Under the pieces are notes generated by a model that was not told the origin of the DNA, ran no database searches, and worked only from the letters and a program-made list of their open reading frames with translations. The position numbers and the translations under genes were made by a program. 64,000 nt of DNA from Bacilli bacterium (GTDB lineage Bacteria > Bacillota_I > Bacilli_A > RF39 > UBA660), in NCBI GenBank assembly GCA_017460745.1, contig JAFUAL010000057.1, forward strand, positions 1-64,000, given 5' to 3'. Shown here piece by piece: positions 51,111 through 61,818 of the stretch (within the stretch, counting starts at the first letter, position 1; each line of letters begins with the position of its first letter).

Positions 51111-53021
51111 ATGGCATATGATGAAAGTTCAATTAAAATATTAGAAGGACTTGAGGCAGTTAGAAAAAGACCAGGAATGTATATTGGTTCTACTGATAAA
51201 AGAGGACTACATCATTTAATTTGGGAAATTGTTGATAATTCAATAGATGAAGTAATAAATGGTTATGGTGATAGAATAGTTATTACAATTCATAAAGATA
51301 AAAGTATTGAAATAGAAGACTTTGGACGTGGAATACCAGTTGGACGTCATGCAAGTGGTAAATCAACACCGGAAGTAATTTATACAGTACTTCATGCTGG
51401 CGGTAAGTTTGAACAATCTGGTTATAAAGTATCAGGTGGACTTCATGGAGTTGGAGCCAGTGTTGTAAATGCTTTATCTAGTTGGATGGAAGTAACGATT
51501 CATAAAGATAAGGGAGAATACTTTATTCGTTTTAAAGATGGTGGTAAAGTTGATAAACCCCTTAAAAAAATTGGAACAACAAATAAAACAGGTACTAAAG
51601 TTCGATTTATGCCGGATTCGAGTATTTTTTCAACAACATCTTTTTCATTTACAACTATTTGTGAAAGAATGCAAGAATCAGCTTTTTTACTTAAAGGCTT
51701 AACAATAGATGTAATAGATTTAGAAGATAATCGTGAAAATCATTTTTGTTATCAAGATGGAATAAAGGAATTTGTAGGTTTTTTAAATCTTGATAAAAAT
51801 CCTCTTCATAATGTAGTTTATTTTGAAGGTGATAAAGATAAAATGCATATTCAAGTTGCATTTCAATATACAGATTCTTATAATGAAACAATTGAATCAT
51901 TTGTTAATAATGTAAAAACAGGAGATGGTGGAACACACGAAGTTGGTTTTAAAACGGCTTTAACAAAAGTTTTTAATGATTATGCAAAGAATAATGGATT
52001 CTTGAAAGCAAAAGACAAGAATCTTGAAGGAAGCGATACCAGAGAAGGAATAACAGCAATTATTAGTTTACAAATACCTGAAAGTTTATTACAATTTGAA
52101 GGACAAACTAAGGGAAAACTTGGAACACCTGCCGCTCGTCCTGCTGTTGAATCACTTGTAACTGAAAAACTAGGATTTTACTTAGAAGAAAATAAAGCAA
52201 TTGCTACAAGTATCATGGATAAAATGGTAAAAAGTAAAATTGCTAGAGAAGCAGCACGTAAGGCACGCGATGAGGCAAGAAATGGTAAAAGTCGCGATAA
52301 AAAAGAAAAACTTTTAAGTGGAAAACTTGCTCCAGCAGGAACCAGAAATCCAAAGAAAAACGAACTTTATTTAGTAGAGGGTGACTCTGCAGGTGGAAGT
52401 GCTAAAAGTGGAAGGGATAGAACATTTCAAGCTATACTTCCTTTACGTGGAAAAGTTTTAAATACTGAAAAAACTAGAATGGAAGAGTTATTTAAAAATG
52501 AAGAAATAAATACTATTATACATACAATTGGAGCCGGAGTCGGAAGTGATTTTGAAGCAGATGATTCAAATTATGATAAAATTATCATTATGACCGATGC
52601 CGATGATGATGGAGCTCATATTCAAATATTATTACTTACTTTCTTTTATCGTTATATGAGAGGATTAATAGAATCAGGAAAATTATTTATTGCCCTTCCT
52701 CCTTTATATAAAATTGATTATGGAACAAAGAAAACTTTTTATGCTTGGGATGATGTTGAAAAACAAAATATTATGGATAAAGAAAAAGGACGTGCAACTA
52801 ATGTTCAAAGATATAAAGGACTTGGTGAAATGAATGCTACTCAACTTTGGGAAACAACAATGAATCCTGATACAAGAAGTTTGATTAAAGTTACTATAAC
52901 AGATGCACTTCTTGCTGAAAAGAGAGTTAGTGTTCTTATGGGAGATAAAGTAGAACCAAGAAAAGAATGGATAGAAGAAAATATAGAATTTTCTTTAGAA
53001 GACGATTATGTAATAGGTTAA
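51111..53021 (+). CDS. parE: DNA topoisomerase IV subunit B
   Basis: A 636-residue GHKL ATPase subunit: EIVDNSIDEVINGYG, DFGRGIPVG, GGLHGVGASVVNALS, then the TOPRIM signatures EGDSAGGSAKSGRD and DADDDGAH. It pairs with parC two genes downstream. ParE rather than GyrB is chosen because the partner subunit lacks a canonical GyrA box. It decatenates replicated chromosomes. Confidence 0.9.
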   Translation: MAYDESSIKILEGLEAVRKRPGMYIGSTDKRGLHHLIWEIVDNSIDEVINGYGDRIVITIHKDKSIEIEDFGRGIPVGRHASGKSTPEVIYTVLHAGGKFEQSGYKVSGGLHGVGASVVNALSSWMEVTIHKDKGEYFIRFKDGGKVDKPLKKIGTTNKTGTKVRFMPDSSIFSTTSFSFTTICERMQESAFLLKGLTIDVIDLEDNRENHFCYQDGIKEFVGFLNLDKNPLHNVVYFEGDKDKMHIQVAFQYTDSYNETIESFVNNVKTGDGGTHEVGFKTALTKVFNDYAKNNGFLKAKDKNLEGSDTREGITAIISLQIPESLLQFEGQTKGKLGTPAARPAVESLVTEKLGFYLEENKAIATSIMDKMVKSKIAREAARKARDEARNGKSRDKKEKLLSGKLAPAGTRNPKKNELYLVEGDSAGGSAKSGRDRTFQAILPLRGKVLNTEKTRMEELFKNEEINTIIHTIGAGVGSDFEADDSNYDKIIIMTDADDDGAHIQILLLTFFYRYMRGLIESGKLFIALPPLYKIDYGTKKTFYAWDDVEKQNIMDKEKGRATNVQRYKGLGEMNATQLWETTMNPDTRSLIKVTITDALLAEKRVSVLMGDKVEPRKEWIEENIEFSLEDDYVIG

Positions 53022-53022
53022 T

Positions 53023-53610
53023 ATGAAAAATAAAATTTTATTATTTATAGTATTACTTATCTATATAACTATACCAATTATTATTTTTAATAATCAATAT
53101 TTGTATGATATTAAATTTTATATTTTAACCATTCTTGGATTATTTATATACTTATTATTTAGAATATTAAAAGTAAAAAACGAAAATTTAGGTATAACAA
53201 AAAGTAATTTACTACCTTCAATTAAAAGAAATTGTTTATTAATTGTTATAATGGTAGTGGGAATTATTGTTATGTCTTTCTTAGGCTTAAAAAAATATGA
53301 CAGTAACGAAACAATTTGGTTTTATATATTTTATATTTTTATTTCATGTCCTATTCAAGAGTTTTTATATCGTGCGGTATTCGGCTATTTTGATAAAGTA
53401 TATAATAACAAATATTTATTTACTATATTATCAAGTTTAATGTATTCTTTTGTTCATATAATTTATAAAGATTATTTAACTTGTATTTTAACATTTATAA
53501 TAGGGATTATATGGTATATTCTTTATAGAAAAGATAAGAATATTTTAGGAGTAACACTTGCTCATATAGTACTTGGAATACTTACAATATCTTTAGGAAT
53601 AATTAATTAA
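53023..53610 (+). CDS. CPBP-family intramembrane protease
   Basis: A 195-residue protein with about six membrane helices and the CPBP motifs QEFLYRAVFGY (the first Glu of EExxxR is Gln here), SFVHIIYKD and AHIVLGILTI. Such proteins include Abi-type self-immunity factors and prenyl-protein proteases. It sits between parE and parC, starting one base after parE, so it is probably co-transcribed. The Glu-to-Gln change may weaken catalysis. Confidence 0.8.
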   Translation: MKNKILLFIVLLIYITIPIIIFNNQYLYDIKFYILTILGLFIYLLFRILKVKNENLGITKSNLLPSIKRNCLLIVIMVVGIIVMSFLGLKKYDSNETIWFYIFYIFISCPIQEFLYRAVFGYFDKVYNNKYLFTILSSLMYSFVHIIYKDYLTCILTFIIGIIWYILYRKDKNILGVTLAHIVLGILTISLGIIN

Positions 53611-53657
53611 ATTGATTATAAAATTGACTACATAATTAATGACAAGGAAGTGATAGA

Positions 53658-56159
53658 ATGAATGAATTAATAAAAAGAATTTATGATAAAACACTTGAAG
53701 ATATCATGGAAGATAGATTTTCAAGATATGCTAAAGCAATTATTCAAGATAGAGCAATACCTGATGTAAGAGATGGACTTAAACCAGTTCAAAGAAGAAT
53801 ACTATATGGAATGTATCATGATGGTAATACTTATGATAAACCAACTAGAAAATCTGCTAAAACAGTTGGTTCTATTATGGGTAATTTCCATCCGCATGGA
53901 GACAGTTCAATCTATGATGCAATGGTTAGAATGAGTCAATGGTGGAAACAAAATACACCTTATATAGAAATGCAAGGTAATAATGGTAGTATGGATGGAG
54001 ATTCAGCTGCTGCTATGCGTTATACGGAAGCACGTCTTGCTAAAATTAGTAATGAACTTTTAAAAGATATAGATAAAGATACAGTTATATGGGCTCCAAA
54101 CTTTGATGATACTATGAATGAACCAACAGTTCTTCCAGCCAAATTTCCCAATTTACTTGTTAATGGTTCAACAGGAATAAGTGCTGGGTATGCAACTAAT
54201 ATTCCACCTCATAATTTAGGAGAGGTAATAGATGCAACTATTAAAAGAATTGATAGTCCAAATTGTCATCCCGATACAATATTTGATATCATTAAAGGAC
54301 CAGATTTTCCAACTGGTGCAATAGTTGAAGGTAAGAGTGGATTACTTGAAGCTCTTAAAACAGGTCGTGGTAAAGTAGTAGTTCGAAGTCGTCATGAATT
54401 TGTAACAACGAAAGGAAAAGAACAAATTATAATTACTGAAATTCCATTTGATGTTAATAAAGCAAATCTTGTTAAAAGAATGAGTGAACTTGTTCTTGAT
54501 AAGAAAGTTGAAGGAGTTGCTGAAATAAGAGATGAATCTGATAGACACGACCCAGTTCGTATTGTAATAGATTTAAAGAAAGATGCTAACAAAGAGATGA
54601 TTCTAAATTATTTCTATAAAAACAGTGAACTTCAAATTAATTATAATTATAATATGGTTGCAATTGTTGATAGATGTCCTGAAACACTTGGAGTAATAGG
54701 AATAATAGATGCATATATTAAACATTTTGAAGAAGTAATTACAAGACGTACAGAATTTGACTTGAAAAAAGCAAGAGCTCGTATGCATATCGTGGAAGGT
54801 ATGATTAAAGCCATTGAAATACTTGATAAAGTAATTAAAACAATTCGTGCTAGTAAAAATAAAGCCGATGCTATTGTTAATTTACAAAAAGAATATGGTT
54901 TTACAGAAATACAAGCAGATTATATAGTAACTCTTCAACTTTATAGACTAACAAATTCAGATATAAATGACTTTATTGAAGAATATAATAATTTAAAGAA
55001 AATAATAGAAGGACTTGAAGTAATTCTTTCCGATAAAGAGAAACTAAAAGGAGTTATGAAAAATGAACTTCGTAATGTAAAACGTGAATACGCAACTCCA
55101 CGTAAAACTGAAATAAAAGATGAAGTACTTGATACAACAATTGATGAAAAAGCTATGATACCAAAAGAAGATGTAATAGTTTTAGTAACTAGGGACGGTT
55201 ATATTAAAAGATGTAGTATCAGGTCATTCACATCAGCTGGAATTGATCCTGTCTTAAAAGATAATGACTATGTAATAGGGTTCTATGAAGCAAATACGTT
55301 AGATACGATTTTAGTATTTACAAGTCTTGGTAATTTCTTATTTATTCCAGTTTATACAATTCCAGATACTAAATGGAAAGATTTAGGAAAACATGTTAGT
55401 AATTTAGTACCACTTGGAGATTCTGAAGAAGTAATATCTTGTATTCATGTAAAAGATTTTAATGAAGATTTAGATATAACACTTGCAAGTCGAAATGGAA
55501 TGATTAAAAGAACTAAGTTATCAGAATTTTTATTACTTAGATATAATAAACCAGTTAATTGTATGAAGTTAAAAGATAATGATACTTTAATTACAGCATT
55601 TGTATCACTTTATAATAATATCTTTGTATCAACAAGAAATGGTTATGGACTTTGGTATGATATAACTGAAATTCCGCTTGTTGGACTTAGAACAAGTGGA
55701 GTTAAATCCATTAATTTAAAAGATGATACGGTTGCTATGGTTAATAACTTTGATAACGTTGATTATATATCTTTAATTACTGATAAAAAAACAGGCAAAA
55801 GAATGAAATTATCAGAATTTGAAAAATCAACACGTGCAAGACGTGGACTTATGATTATTAAAGAGGTTAAGAGTAAACCATATCATGTTTTAAAAACATT
55901 TACGGAAGCTAATAATTCGCATTTAGTACTTAGAACTGATGAAATAGTTGAATTAAAATTAACTGAACTTCCTATAATGGATAGATATAGTACTGGAAGT
56001 GCAATTTCTAAAAAAGAAATTATTGATTGTAATATAAAAGTTAATTTAGTAAAAAAAAATGAAAAGATAGAAAATAAAATAGATGAAAATGTAGAAAAAC
56101 CTAAAATATCTTTAAAAGAAATTGATGAAAGATTACTTACAATTGATGATTTTTTATAA
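53658..56159 (+). CDS. parC: DNA topoisomerase IV subunit A
   Basis: An 833-residue protein with the catalytic Tyr in [10 protein letters not shown], the quinolone region [15 protein letters not shown] (Ser and Asp at the usual resistance positions, so wild-type-like), and a C-terminal beta-propeller of repeated strands. The GyrA box is degenerate ([11 protein letters not shown] instead of QRRGGKG), which points to ParC. AAGGAAGTGATAGA precedes the start. Confidence 0.92.
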   Translation: MNELIKRIYDKTLEDIMEDRFSRYAKAIIQDRAIPDVRDGLKPVQRRILYGMYHDGNTYDKPTRKSAKTVGSIMGNFHPHGDSSIYDAMVRMSQWWKQNTPYIEMQGNNGSMDGDSAAAMRYTEARLAKISNELLKDIDKDTVIWAPNFDDTMNEPTVLPAKFPNLLVNGSTGISAGYATNIPPHNLGEVIDATIKRIDSPNCHPDTIFDIIKGPDFPTGAIVEGKSGLLEALKTGRGKVVVRSRHEFVTTKGKEQIIITEIPFDVNKANLVKRMSELVLDKKVEGVAEIRDESDRHDPVRIVIDLKKDANKEMILNYFYKNSELQINYNYNMVAIVDRCPETLGVIGIIDAYIKHFEEVITRRTEFDLKKARARMHIVEGMIKAIEILDKVIKTIRASKNKADAIVNLQKEYGFTEIQADYIVTLQLYRLTNSDINDFIEEYNNLKKIIEGLEVILSDKEKLKGVMKNELRNVKREYATPRKTEIKDEVLDTTIDEKAMIPKEDVIVLVTRDGYIKRCSIRSFTSAGIDPVLKDNDYVIGFYEANTLDTILVFTSLGNFLFIPVYTIPDTKWKDLGKHVSNLVPLGDSEEVISCIHVKDFNEDLDITLASRNGMIKRTKLSEFLLLRYNKPVNCMKLKDNDTLITAFVSLYNNIFVSTRNGYGLWYDITEIPLVGLRTSGVKSINLKDDTVAMVNNFDNVDYISLITDKKTGKRMKLSEFEKSTRARRGLMIIKEVKSKPYHVLKTFTEANNSHLVLRTDEIVELKLTELPIMDRYSTGSAISKKEIIDCNIKVNLVKKNEKIENKIDENVEKPKISLKEIDERLLTIDDFL

Positions 56160-56254
56160 GCTAGTTTAAAATGATATATATGATTTATATATCATTTTTT
56201 TCTTTCTTAGTTGAAGAATATTTTAATATATGTTATTATAAATTCGGTGAATTT

Positions 56255-56878
56255 ATGAAGAAGTTGTTTTTTTTGATAGTTATTTTAATATTATTTACAG
56301 GATGTCGTAGCACTGATAGTATAATGTTTAAGACAGAATATGAAAGTTTAAATTCAAATAGTAGTTATACAAAAGTTTCTATTGCAAGTGATAATCCATT
56401 TGTTTATGTAAGTGATACCAAATTGGCTGAATTAGTCGAGAATAAAGAAGATTTAGTAGTTTTATTTGGTTATAGTAAATCAAATGATACGAGAAATATT
56501 ATTGAAAATATTATAAAAATAAGTAAAGATTTAGGTATTGATACTATTTATTATTTAGATATATTAGATATTAGAAATGAATTAGCAACAGAGAATGGTT
56601 CTGTTATAACTACAAAAGAGGGAAGTGACTCTTATGATAAAATATTGGAACTTTTAGGTGATGTAGCAGAAGATTATATCGTAGATGGTAATATTGTTGG
56701 TAAAAGAATCTATGCACCAAGTATTTTAGTTATTAAAGATAAAGAGATAAAAGGCATTGTCAATGGAAAAAGTTATTTAGAAAGTGATGAAGAAAGGGAA
56801 AAAGACTCATATAATCAGATACTCGAGCATCTAAAAAAATATAGTAGTAATACTTGTAGTGTAGATAGTGCATGTTAA
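56255..56878 (+). CDS. Lipoprotein with thioredoxin-like fold
   Basis: 207 residues from ATG 56255 (TCGGTGA upstream); an in-frame ATG at 56171 would put a second helix before the signal peptide. The signal ends in a lipobox, LFTGC, so the mature protein is lipid-anchored. The domain has DLVVLFGYSKSNDTRNI, where the active-site Cys pair of thioredoxins would be, but no CxxC. It may be a non-redox thioredoxin-like surface protein. Cys residues occur only at the C-terminal end. Confidence 0.72.
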   Translation: MKKLFFLIVILILFTGCRSTDSIMFKTEYESLNSNSSYTKVSIASDNPFVYVSDTKLAELVENKEDLVVLFGYSKSNDTRNIIENIIKISKDLGIDTIYYLDILDIRNELATENGSVITTKEGSDSYDKILELLGDVAEDYIVDGNIVGKRIYAPSILVIKDKEIKGIVNGKSYLESDEEREKDSYNQILEHLKKYSSNTCSVDSAC

Positions 56879-56908
56879 AAAAGACTATTTCACTTGAATA
56901 GCCTTTTT
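56878..56908. terminator. Terminator between convergent genes
   Basis: AAAAAG then CTATT on the left pair with AATAG then CTTTTT on the right (11 bp, one A-C mismatch) around TTCACTTG. It overlaps the end of the lipoprotein gene and precedes the stop of the leftward gene. Confidence 0.75.
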
Positions 56909-56909
56909 A

Positions 56910-58832
56910 TTATTCGCTGAAATATCCAACTTCTGGTAATGCACGTCCATTTCCAATAACGGTTTTAATTTCAGTAGAACCCTTTGTTTTATATACAAGA
57001 GCAACACTTCCTCCACCATCTAAATTAACAGCCGTTTTGCATCCTAATTCTAAGAATTTATTAATTGCTGTATTTCTTGTTTCATTTTTAGTGGTAAACA
57101 ATACAAAATTGTTTTCATTTATTTGACAAATCATTTGTAGTCCTTTTTTATCACTATTACTTCCAGGCATCCTAGAATTTTTATTCGTATAATTAGTTTT
57201 TTTACCATCTAAAATAACAGGGGCTGCAAAAGTATAAGTATTTCTGATTCCTGAATTTATAACTTGAGTTGACCAAGCTTTCTTTTCGTTAACACTTGTT
57301 TCTTTCATTTTTTTATCTTCGTATACGACCATTTTATTATCTGGAGTAATACCTGTTATGAACCAAGTTAATAAGTCTCCTTTATCATAAACATTTCTTA
57401 TAACTTTTCCATTTGTAATTACAAGTGTACCAACACTTGTTTTATTATATGCAGGATATTTTTTTACACTTGATGCATCATATGTATCTTTTAAATAAAA
57501 TCCACTAGCATTAAAACCAATTAAAAATTTATCTTTTAAATTATATTCTGTAGTTGCTTTTTGAAGTAAAACACTTGGTTTATATAAATTCTTTCCATAT
57601 TCAGGTGAATCATATTTATTTAATTGTGTGTAAGCATCATATACCCAAATTCTTGTTAAATAGTAATTACCAAATTTACTTATGTAAGCTTTTAATGTAT
57701 CTGTTTCAGTTTTTCCAACAACGTTTTCAGAATCACTTGGTTTAATAACTGGTAAATATGAATTATCGGTTATGCTACAACTAATATTAGAAGTGTTTCC
57801 AGCATTATCAACAAGAGTAACGGAAACATTTTTAGACTTTTTATTGTAAGTATATGAATTAGAATTTGTTGTAGTTATTTCTTTATTGTTATCCTTATAT
57901 ATATAATTTTTTATTCCACTTATATCATCAGTTGCTAATACTTTAAATTCAGTTGATTTTGTTGTTAAAGTAGCATTACAAGTTCCAGTAGGAGATGATT
58001 TATCAATATTTGAAATCGTAATAGATTTAGTAAATTCTTGATTTTTATTATTGTAAGTTTTAAAAGTATATTCTCCATTTTCAATTACTTTATAAGTAAC
58101 TTTTTTATTTTTTTCAATTGTATTATTTGGAAGTAATAAGTAATCAAATGAATTTCCTGTTATTGAAATAGTAACTTCAACTGCTGAATTAGTATAAGAT
58201 GTATTATTAGTTGTTACTTTTATATCTAAACTATTGTCCACAACAATAATATTTCTAACAACTTCTTTTTTTTGATTATTATAATTTAATGTATAAGTAA
58301 TAGTATAATTACCGGCTTTAGTAGTATCTAAATTAGAATTAATTGTAACAGAGTTAGTTAAATCTATATCATTATAAGTTGCAACAAATCCCGGCTCAAC
58401 GTATTGTTCATTTAAATCTAGAGTAATAACAGATTCTTTTAAGAGAGATAAATTTAAAACACCTGTACTTTCTTTATCTAACTTTTCTTTTACAGTAATA
58501 GTTCTAGTTTTAGTTAGTTTCTTATATCTATATGTAATTGTATAATTACCAGGAACGGTAGTGTCAAAATCATTACCTGTTATAGTTATATTACTTGTAT
58601 CAACTATTCCGTCACTTGTTAGAGCATAATAACCTGGCTCTTGATATTTTTCGTTATAAGATAAAGTTATTTTTTCATCTCCAAATAACACTAGTCTTTC
58701 AATTGAACTTTGTTTAGTGTCGTCATTGTTATTACTATTATTGTTACGAATAATTAAGTATCCTACAACAAAAATTGATATAACAAGAATAGCAATTATA
58801 ATATATAAAAATTTATTAGAATTATTTTTCAT
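56910..58832 (-). CDS. Surface phosphodiester glycosidase (NAGPA/DUF2233) with Ig-like repeats
   Basis: A 640-residue protein: N-terminal membrane anchor (FLYIIIAILVISIFVVGYLII), three or four DUF5011/Ig-like repeats (EPGYYALTSDGIVDTSN type motifs, about residues 45-350), then a phosphodiester glycosidase domain with AVNLDGGGSVALVYK and the GRALPEVGYF end. The NAGPA domain removes sugars from phosphodiester linkages. It is predicted to act outside the cell on wall or exopolysaccharide glycans. Confidence 0.83.
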   Translation of the reverse strand: MKNNSNKFLYIIIAILVISIFVVGYLIIRNNNSNNNDDTKQSSIERLVLFGDEKITLSYNEKYQEPGYYALTSDGIVDTSNITITGNDFDTTVPGNYTITYRYKKLTKTRTITVKEKLDKESTGVLNLSLLKESVITLDLNEQYVEPGFVATYNDIDLTNSVTINSNLDTTKAGNYTITYTLNYNNQKKEVVRNIIVVDNSLDIKVTTNNTSYTNSAVEVTISITGNSFDYLLLPNNTIEKNKKVTYKVIENGEYTFKTYNNKNQEFTKSITISNIDKSSPTGTCNATLTTKSTEFKVLATDDISGIKNYIYKDNNKEITTTNSNSYTYNKKSKNVSVTLVDNAGNTSNISCSITDNSYLPVIKPSDSENVVGKTETDTLKAYISKFGNYYLTRIWVYDAYTQLNKYDSPEYGKNLYKPSVLLQKATTEYNLKDKFLIGFNASGFYLKDTYDASSVKKYPAYNKTSVGTLVITNGKVIRNVYDKGDLLTWFITGITPDNKMVVYEDKKMKETSVNEKKAWSTQVINSGIRNTYTFAAPVILDGKKTNYTNKNSRMPGSNSDKKGLQMICQINENNFVLFTTKNETRNTAINKFLELGCKTAVNLDGGGSVALVYKTKGSTEIKTVIGNGRALPEVGYFSE

Positions 58833-58915
58833 AGCAACCTCTATTTACAGGTAAATTATATAATATTTTCTTTTTTTTGTAAATAAATATGATATACTAT
58901 TTTTGGTGGTTAGGC

Positions 58916-60217
58916 ATGGAGAATAAAATTCAATTAGTTCAAGCTGATATTTATAAAGTATATAATAAAGGAATTATAACTAATGAAAAAATCAATATAA
59001 TTTATAATTTATATCAACCAATTATTGGTAATGTTGCAGTTTCTTTATATTTGACTTTACTTAATGATTTAAAAATGAATAACAATAGTTTTACACATTA
59101 TCATTTGATGACATCTATGCAACTTAAACTGGAAAGTATAAGGGATGCAAGAAGTAAACTTGAAGGAATTGGACTCATGAAAACCTATATTAAACAAGGA
59201 AGTATTGATGAGTATTTATATGTTTTATTTTCACCTCTTAGTGCCTATGAATTCTTTAATCATCCAATTTTAAATATTGTTTTATATAATAATATTGGTG
59301 CTAAAGAATATGAGATAATGCAAAATTATTATAAAGTTCCAAGACTTTCTACTAAAGATTATATTGATATAACAGAAAGTTTTGAAAATGTTTATACAGT
59401 AAGTACAAATACAAGTTTATTATTTGATAATAATGATATTATAAATGATAATATAAAGAGAATAGAAATAAAGGGTAATTTTGATATTGATTTACTTATT
59501 AGTAGTATTCCGAAGAGATTAGTAAGTGAAAAATGTTTTACGGATGATGTGAAAGAATTAATTGTAAATATTGCCTATATTTATAAAATAGATAATTTAA
59601 ATATGCAAGGCCTTGTTCGTAATAGTTTAAATGAAAGAGGTTTAATTGATAAAACAGAATTAAGGAAAAAAGCAAGAAATTTCTATCAATTTGAAAATAA
59701 TGGTCGACTTCCTACTTTAATATATAATAAACAACCTGAATATTTAAAAACTCCACTTGGAAATGATTCTAAATTATCAAAACTAATTTATTTATTTGAA
59801 AATACGAGTCCTTATGATTTTTTAAGAAAAAGTTATGGTAATACAGAACCCACGAATAGAGATAAGAAATTAATTGAGGACTTGATGTTTGAACAAAAAT
59901 TATCACCAGGTGTTGTAAATGTTTTAATAGATTATGTTTTAAAAGTTAACAATAAAAAGTTAAATAAAGATTATATAGAAACAATCATAGGCCAATGGAA
60001 AAGACTTAAAGTTGAAACAGTAGTTGATGCTATGGAAGTATGTAAAAAAGAACATAAAAGATTTAAGAAAACGGTATTTAAACAAGATGAAAAGAAATTT
60101 AATAATGATAAGGTTAAAGATGATTTAGAAAGTCTTCCTTTATGGTTTGATAAAAAGATAGAGAAAAGTGATGAAAATTTAATGGAACTAGATGATTTAT
60201 TAAAAGAATTTAATTAA
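58916..60217 (+). CDS. dnaB: Replication initiation/membrane attachment protein DnaB (firmicute type)
   Basis: 433 residues from ATG 58916. N-terminal winged-helix-like region (YQPIIGNVAVSLYLTLL), C-terminal DnaD-type domain (PYDFLRKSYGNTEPTNRD, LSPGVVNVLIDYVLKVN, YIETIIGQWKRL). In Bacillus, DnaB works with DnaD and DnaI to load the replicative helicase. No dnaI follows here. Divergent from the phosphodiester glycosidase gene; TGA TATACT at 58890-58898 is a likely extended -10. Confidence 0.82.
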   Translation: MENKIQLVQADIYKVYNKGIITNEKINIIYNLYQPIIGNVAVSLYLTLLNDLKMNNNSFTHYHLMTSMQLKLESIRDARSKLEGIGLMKTYIKQGSIDEYLYVLFSPLSAYEFFNHPILNIVLYNNIGAKEYEIMQNYYKVPRLSTKDYIDITESFENVYTVSTNTSLLFDNNDIINDNIKRIEIKGNFDIDLLISSIPKRLVSEKCFTDDVKELIVNIAYIYKIDNLNMQGLVRNSLNERGLIDKTELRKKARNFYQFENNGRLPTLIYNKQPEYLKTPLGNDSKLSKLIYLFENTSPYDFLRKSYGNTEPTNRDKKLIEDLMFEQKLSPGVVNVLIDYVLKVNNKKLNKDYIETIIGQWKRLKVETVVDAMEVCKKEHKRFKKTVFKQDEKKFNNDKVKDDLESLPLWFDKKIEKSDENLMELDDLLKEFN

Positions 60218-60275
60218 AATATTTATTTAATTCTTTTTTTATGATATTATATTGGTAGTTTAAAGGGAGTCATGT

Positions 60276-61775
60276 ATGAAGAAAATTAAATTATTAGTGT
60301 TAATAGTTATTTGTATTTTTATAGGAAGTTTAAATGTTTATGCTGAAGAATATGCTGATTGTTATTATAATTACACACCAAGTGATTCAAATTTTAAAAT
60401 TTCCAAAGGACTTTATAAAGCAGGAGCAACTATTGTTATTCACATTGCCTATCATGAAACCAAATATCCTAGTCCAGTCTTTGCTTCAAGATTAATTTTT
60501 ACAAGTGATGCAAATTTTGGTGATGGATATGAAACTGAATTTGGTAGTAGTATAACTTCTAAAGCTCTTAATTGTTTAAATACAAGTGATATTTGTTTTC
60601 TAAACACTCCAAGTGTTAATATAAATCAATTAAGGGACAATAGTAATAAATTAATGTGTCCAAGTATTTATTTATTCAAAGAAACATTTCAAAGTTCAGA
60701 TCCACATTATCAATTAGCTTTGTCGCCTGATGCAAGAAATTCATTTGGTGAAAGTTATGATAGTTATCAAAAAATTGATTATGATAAAAATTATTCTAAA
60801 ATAAGTAATAATGCAAGTGGTTCATCTAGTCAAGCAACATCATGTGAGTATAATTTTGCAGGTTATTATTCAACAGGACAATGGTTTACTAGTTCCGGAA
60901 CATTAGGCTTTTCGATAATGACTGATGGAACTGTATCTGGAATATATGCAACAGGAAATTTAGCTAATGATAAATTTGAATATAAGGGTGGAACTATTAG
61001 CAATAAAACTTGTCCACAGTATATAAAATTAAATAGAGTAATGAATTTAACAGAAGGGCATATTGAAATAACTGCAGGAACAGGTGATTCACATGATGCT
61101 GTTTATAGTGGTAAAGTTAGTAGTGGAGAGGATAATCAAGATCCGGCATCGACTGTTACTACATATAATGAGTATCCTAGTGGTGCAAGTGTTTCTATAG
61201 ATAAAACTGGTGGTAATTATTCAGCTACTTTAAAAGATACAAGAATTACTAGTAGTAGTGTTTTAACTCCAATATCAATTACTAATTTAACAAATTCAGA
61301 TATTCAATCTAAGTTTGCAAGTGGTAATTATCCAAAATATTTAGTTAAAAACAAAGGTAGTGAAACTTATACTCTTTCTGATGAAAAACCAACTGAGTAT
61401 GATAAATTATTTATAAATGTAAAAGCCTCATTTGGTATAGAAGGATTAGGAAAAGAAGAAACATACAAAACATGTGAAGAATTACTTGGAAATGAATTAT
61501 TAAAATGGCTTGATGAAAATGTATTCATGATAATTAGAATAGGAGTACCCATTATCTTAATTTTGCTTACATCCTTTGATTTTGCTAAAGTAGTATTCAA
61601 TGATGATAAAGAAGGAATGCAAAATGCTTTTAGGAGATTTGGTAAACGTGCAATAGCAGCAGTTTTAATATTTTTAACTCCAACAATTATATTATTAATT
61701 TCTAATTTAGTAGGTGCAAAAGAAATTAATTCCTGTGTTGAAACAATTAATGGTTGGACTGAAAGTGATAGTTAA
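60276..61775 (+). CDS. Secreted protein with C-terminal VirB2/TrbC-like membrane module, copy 1
   Basis: A 499-residue protein with a signal peptide (KLLVLIVICIFIGSLNVYA), a 380-residue Ser/Thr/Asn-rich exported region containing scattered Cys residues, and a C-terminal module of two helices (MIIRIGVPIILILLTSFDFAKVVF and AAVLIFLTPTIILLISNLV) around a charged linker with RRFGKRA. The module matches that of the next gene almost residue by residue and resembles TrbC/VirB2 pilin-like domains. AAAGGGAG precedes the start. Role unknown; no secretion ATPase is nearby. Confidence 0.7.
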   Translation: MKKIKLLVLIVICIFIGSLNVYAEEYADCYYNYTPSDSNFKISKGLYKAGATIVIHIAYHETKYPSPVFASRLIFTSDANFGDGYETEFGSSITSKALNCLNTSDICFLNTPSVNINQLRDNSNKLMCPSIYLFKETFQSSDPHYQLALSPDARNSFGESYDSYQKIDYDKNYSKISNNASGSSSQATSCEYNFAGYYSTGQWFTSSGTLGFSIMTDGTVSGIYATGNLANDKFEYKGGTISNKTCPQYIKLNRVMNLTEGHIEITAGTGDSHDAVYSGKVSSGEDNQDPASTVTTYNEYPSGASVSIDKTGGNYSATLKDTRITSSSVLTPISITNLTNSDIQSKFASGNYPKYLVKNKGSETYTLSDEKPTEYDKLFINVKASFGIEGLGKEETYKTCEELLGNELLKWLDENVFMIIRIGVPIILILLTSFDFAKVVFNDDKEGMQNAFRRFGKRAIAAVLIFLTPTIILLISNLVGAKEINSCVETINGWTESDS

Positions 61776-61818
61776 ATAATGCTTTATATGTTTATGATTT
61801 ATTAATAAGGAGAAACTA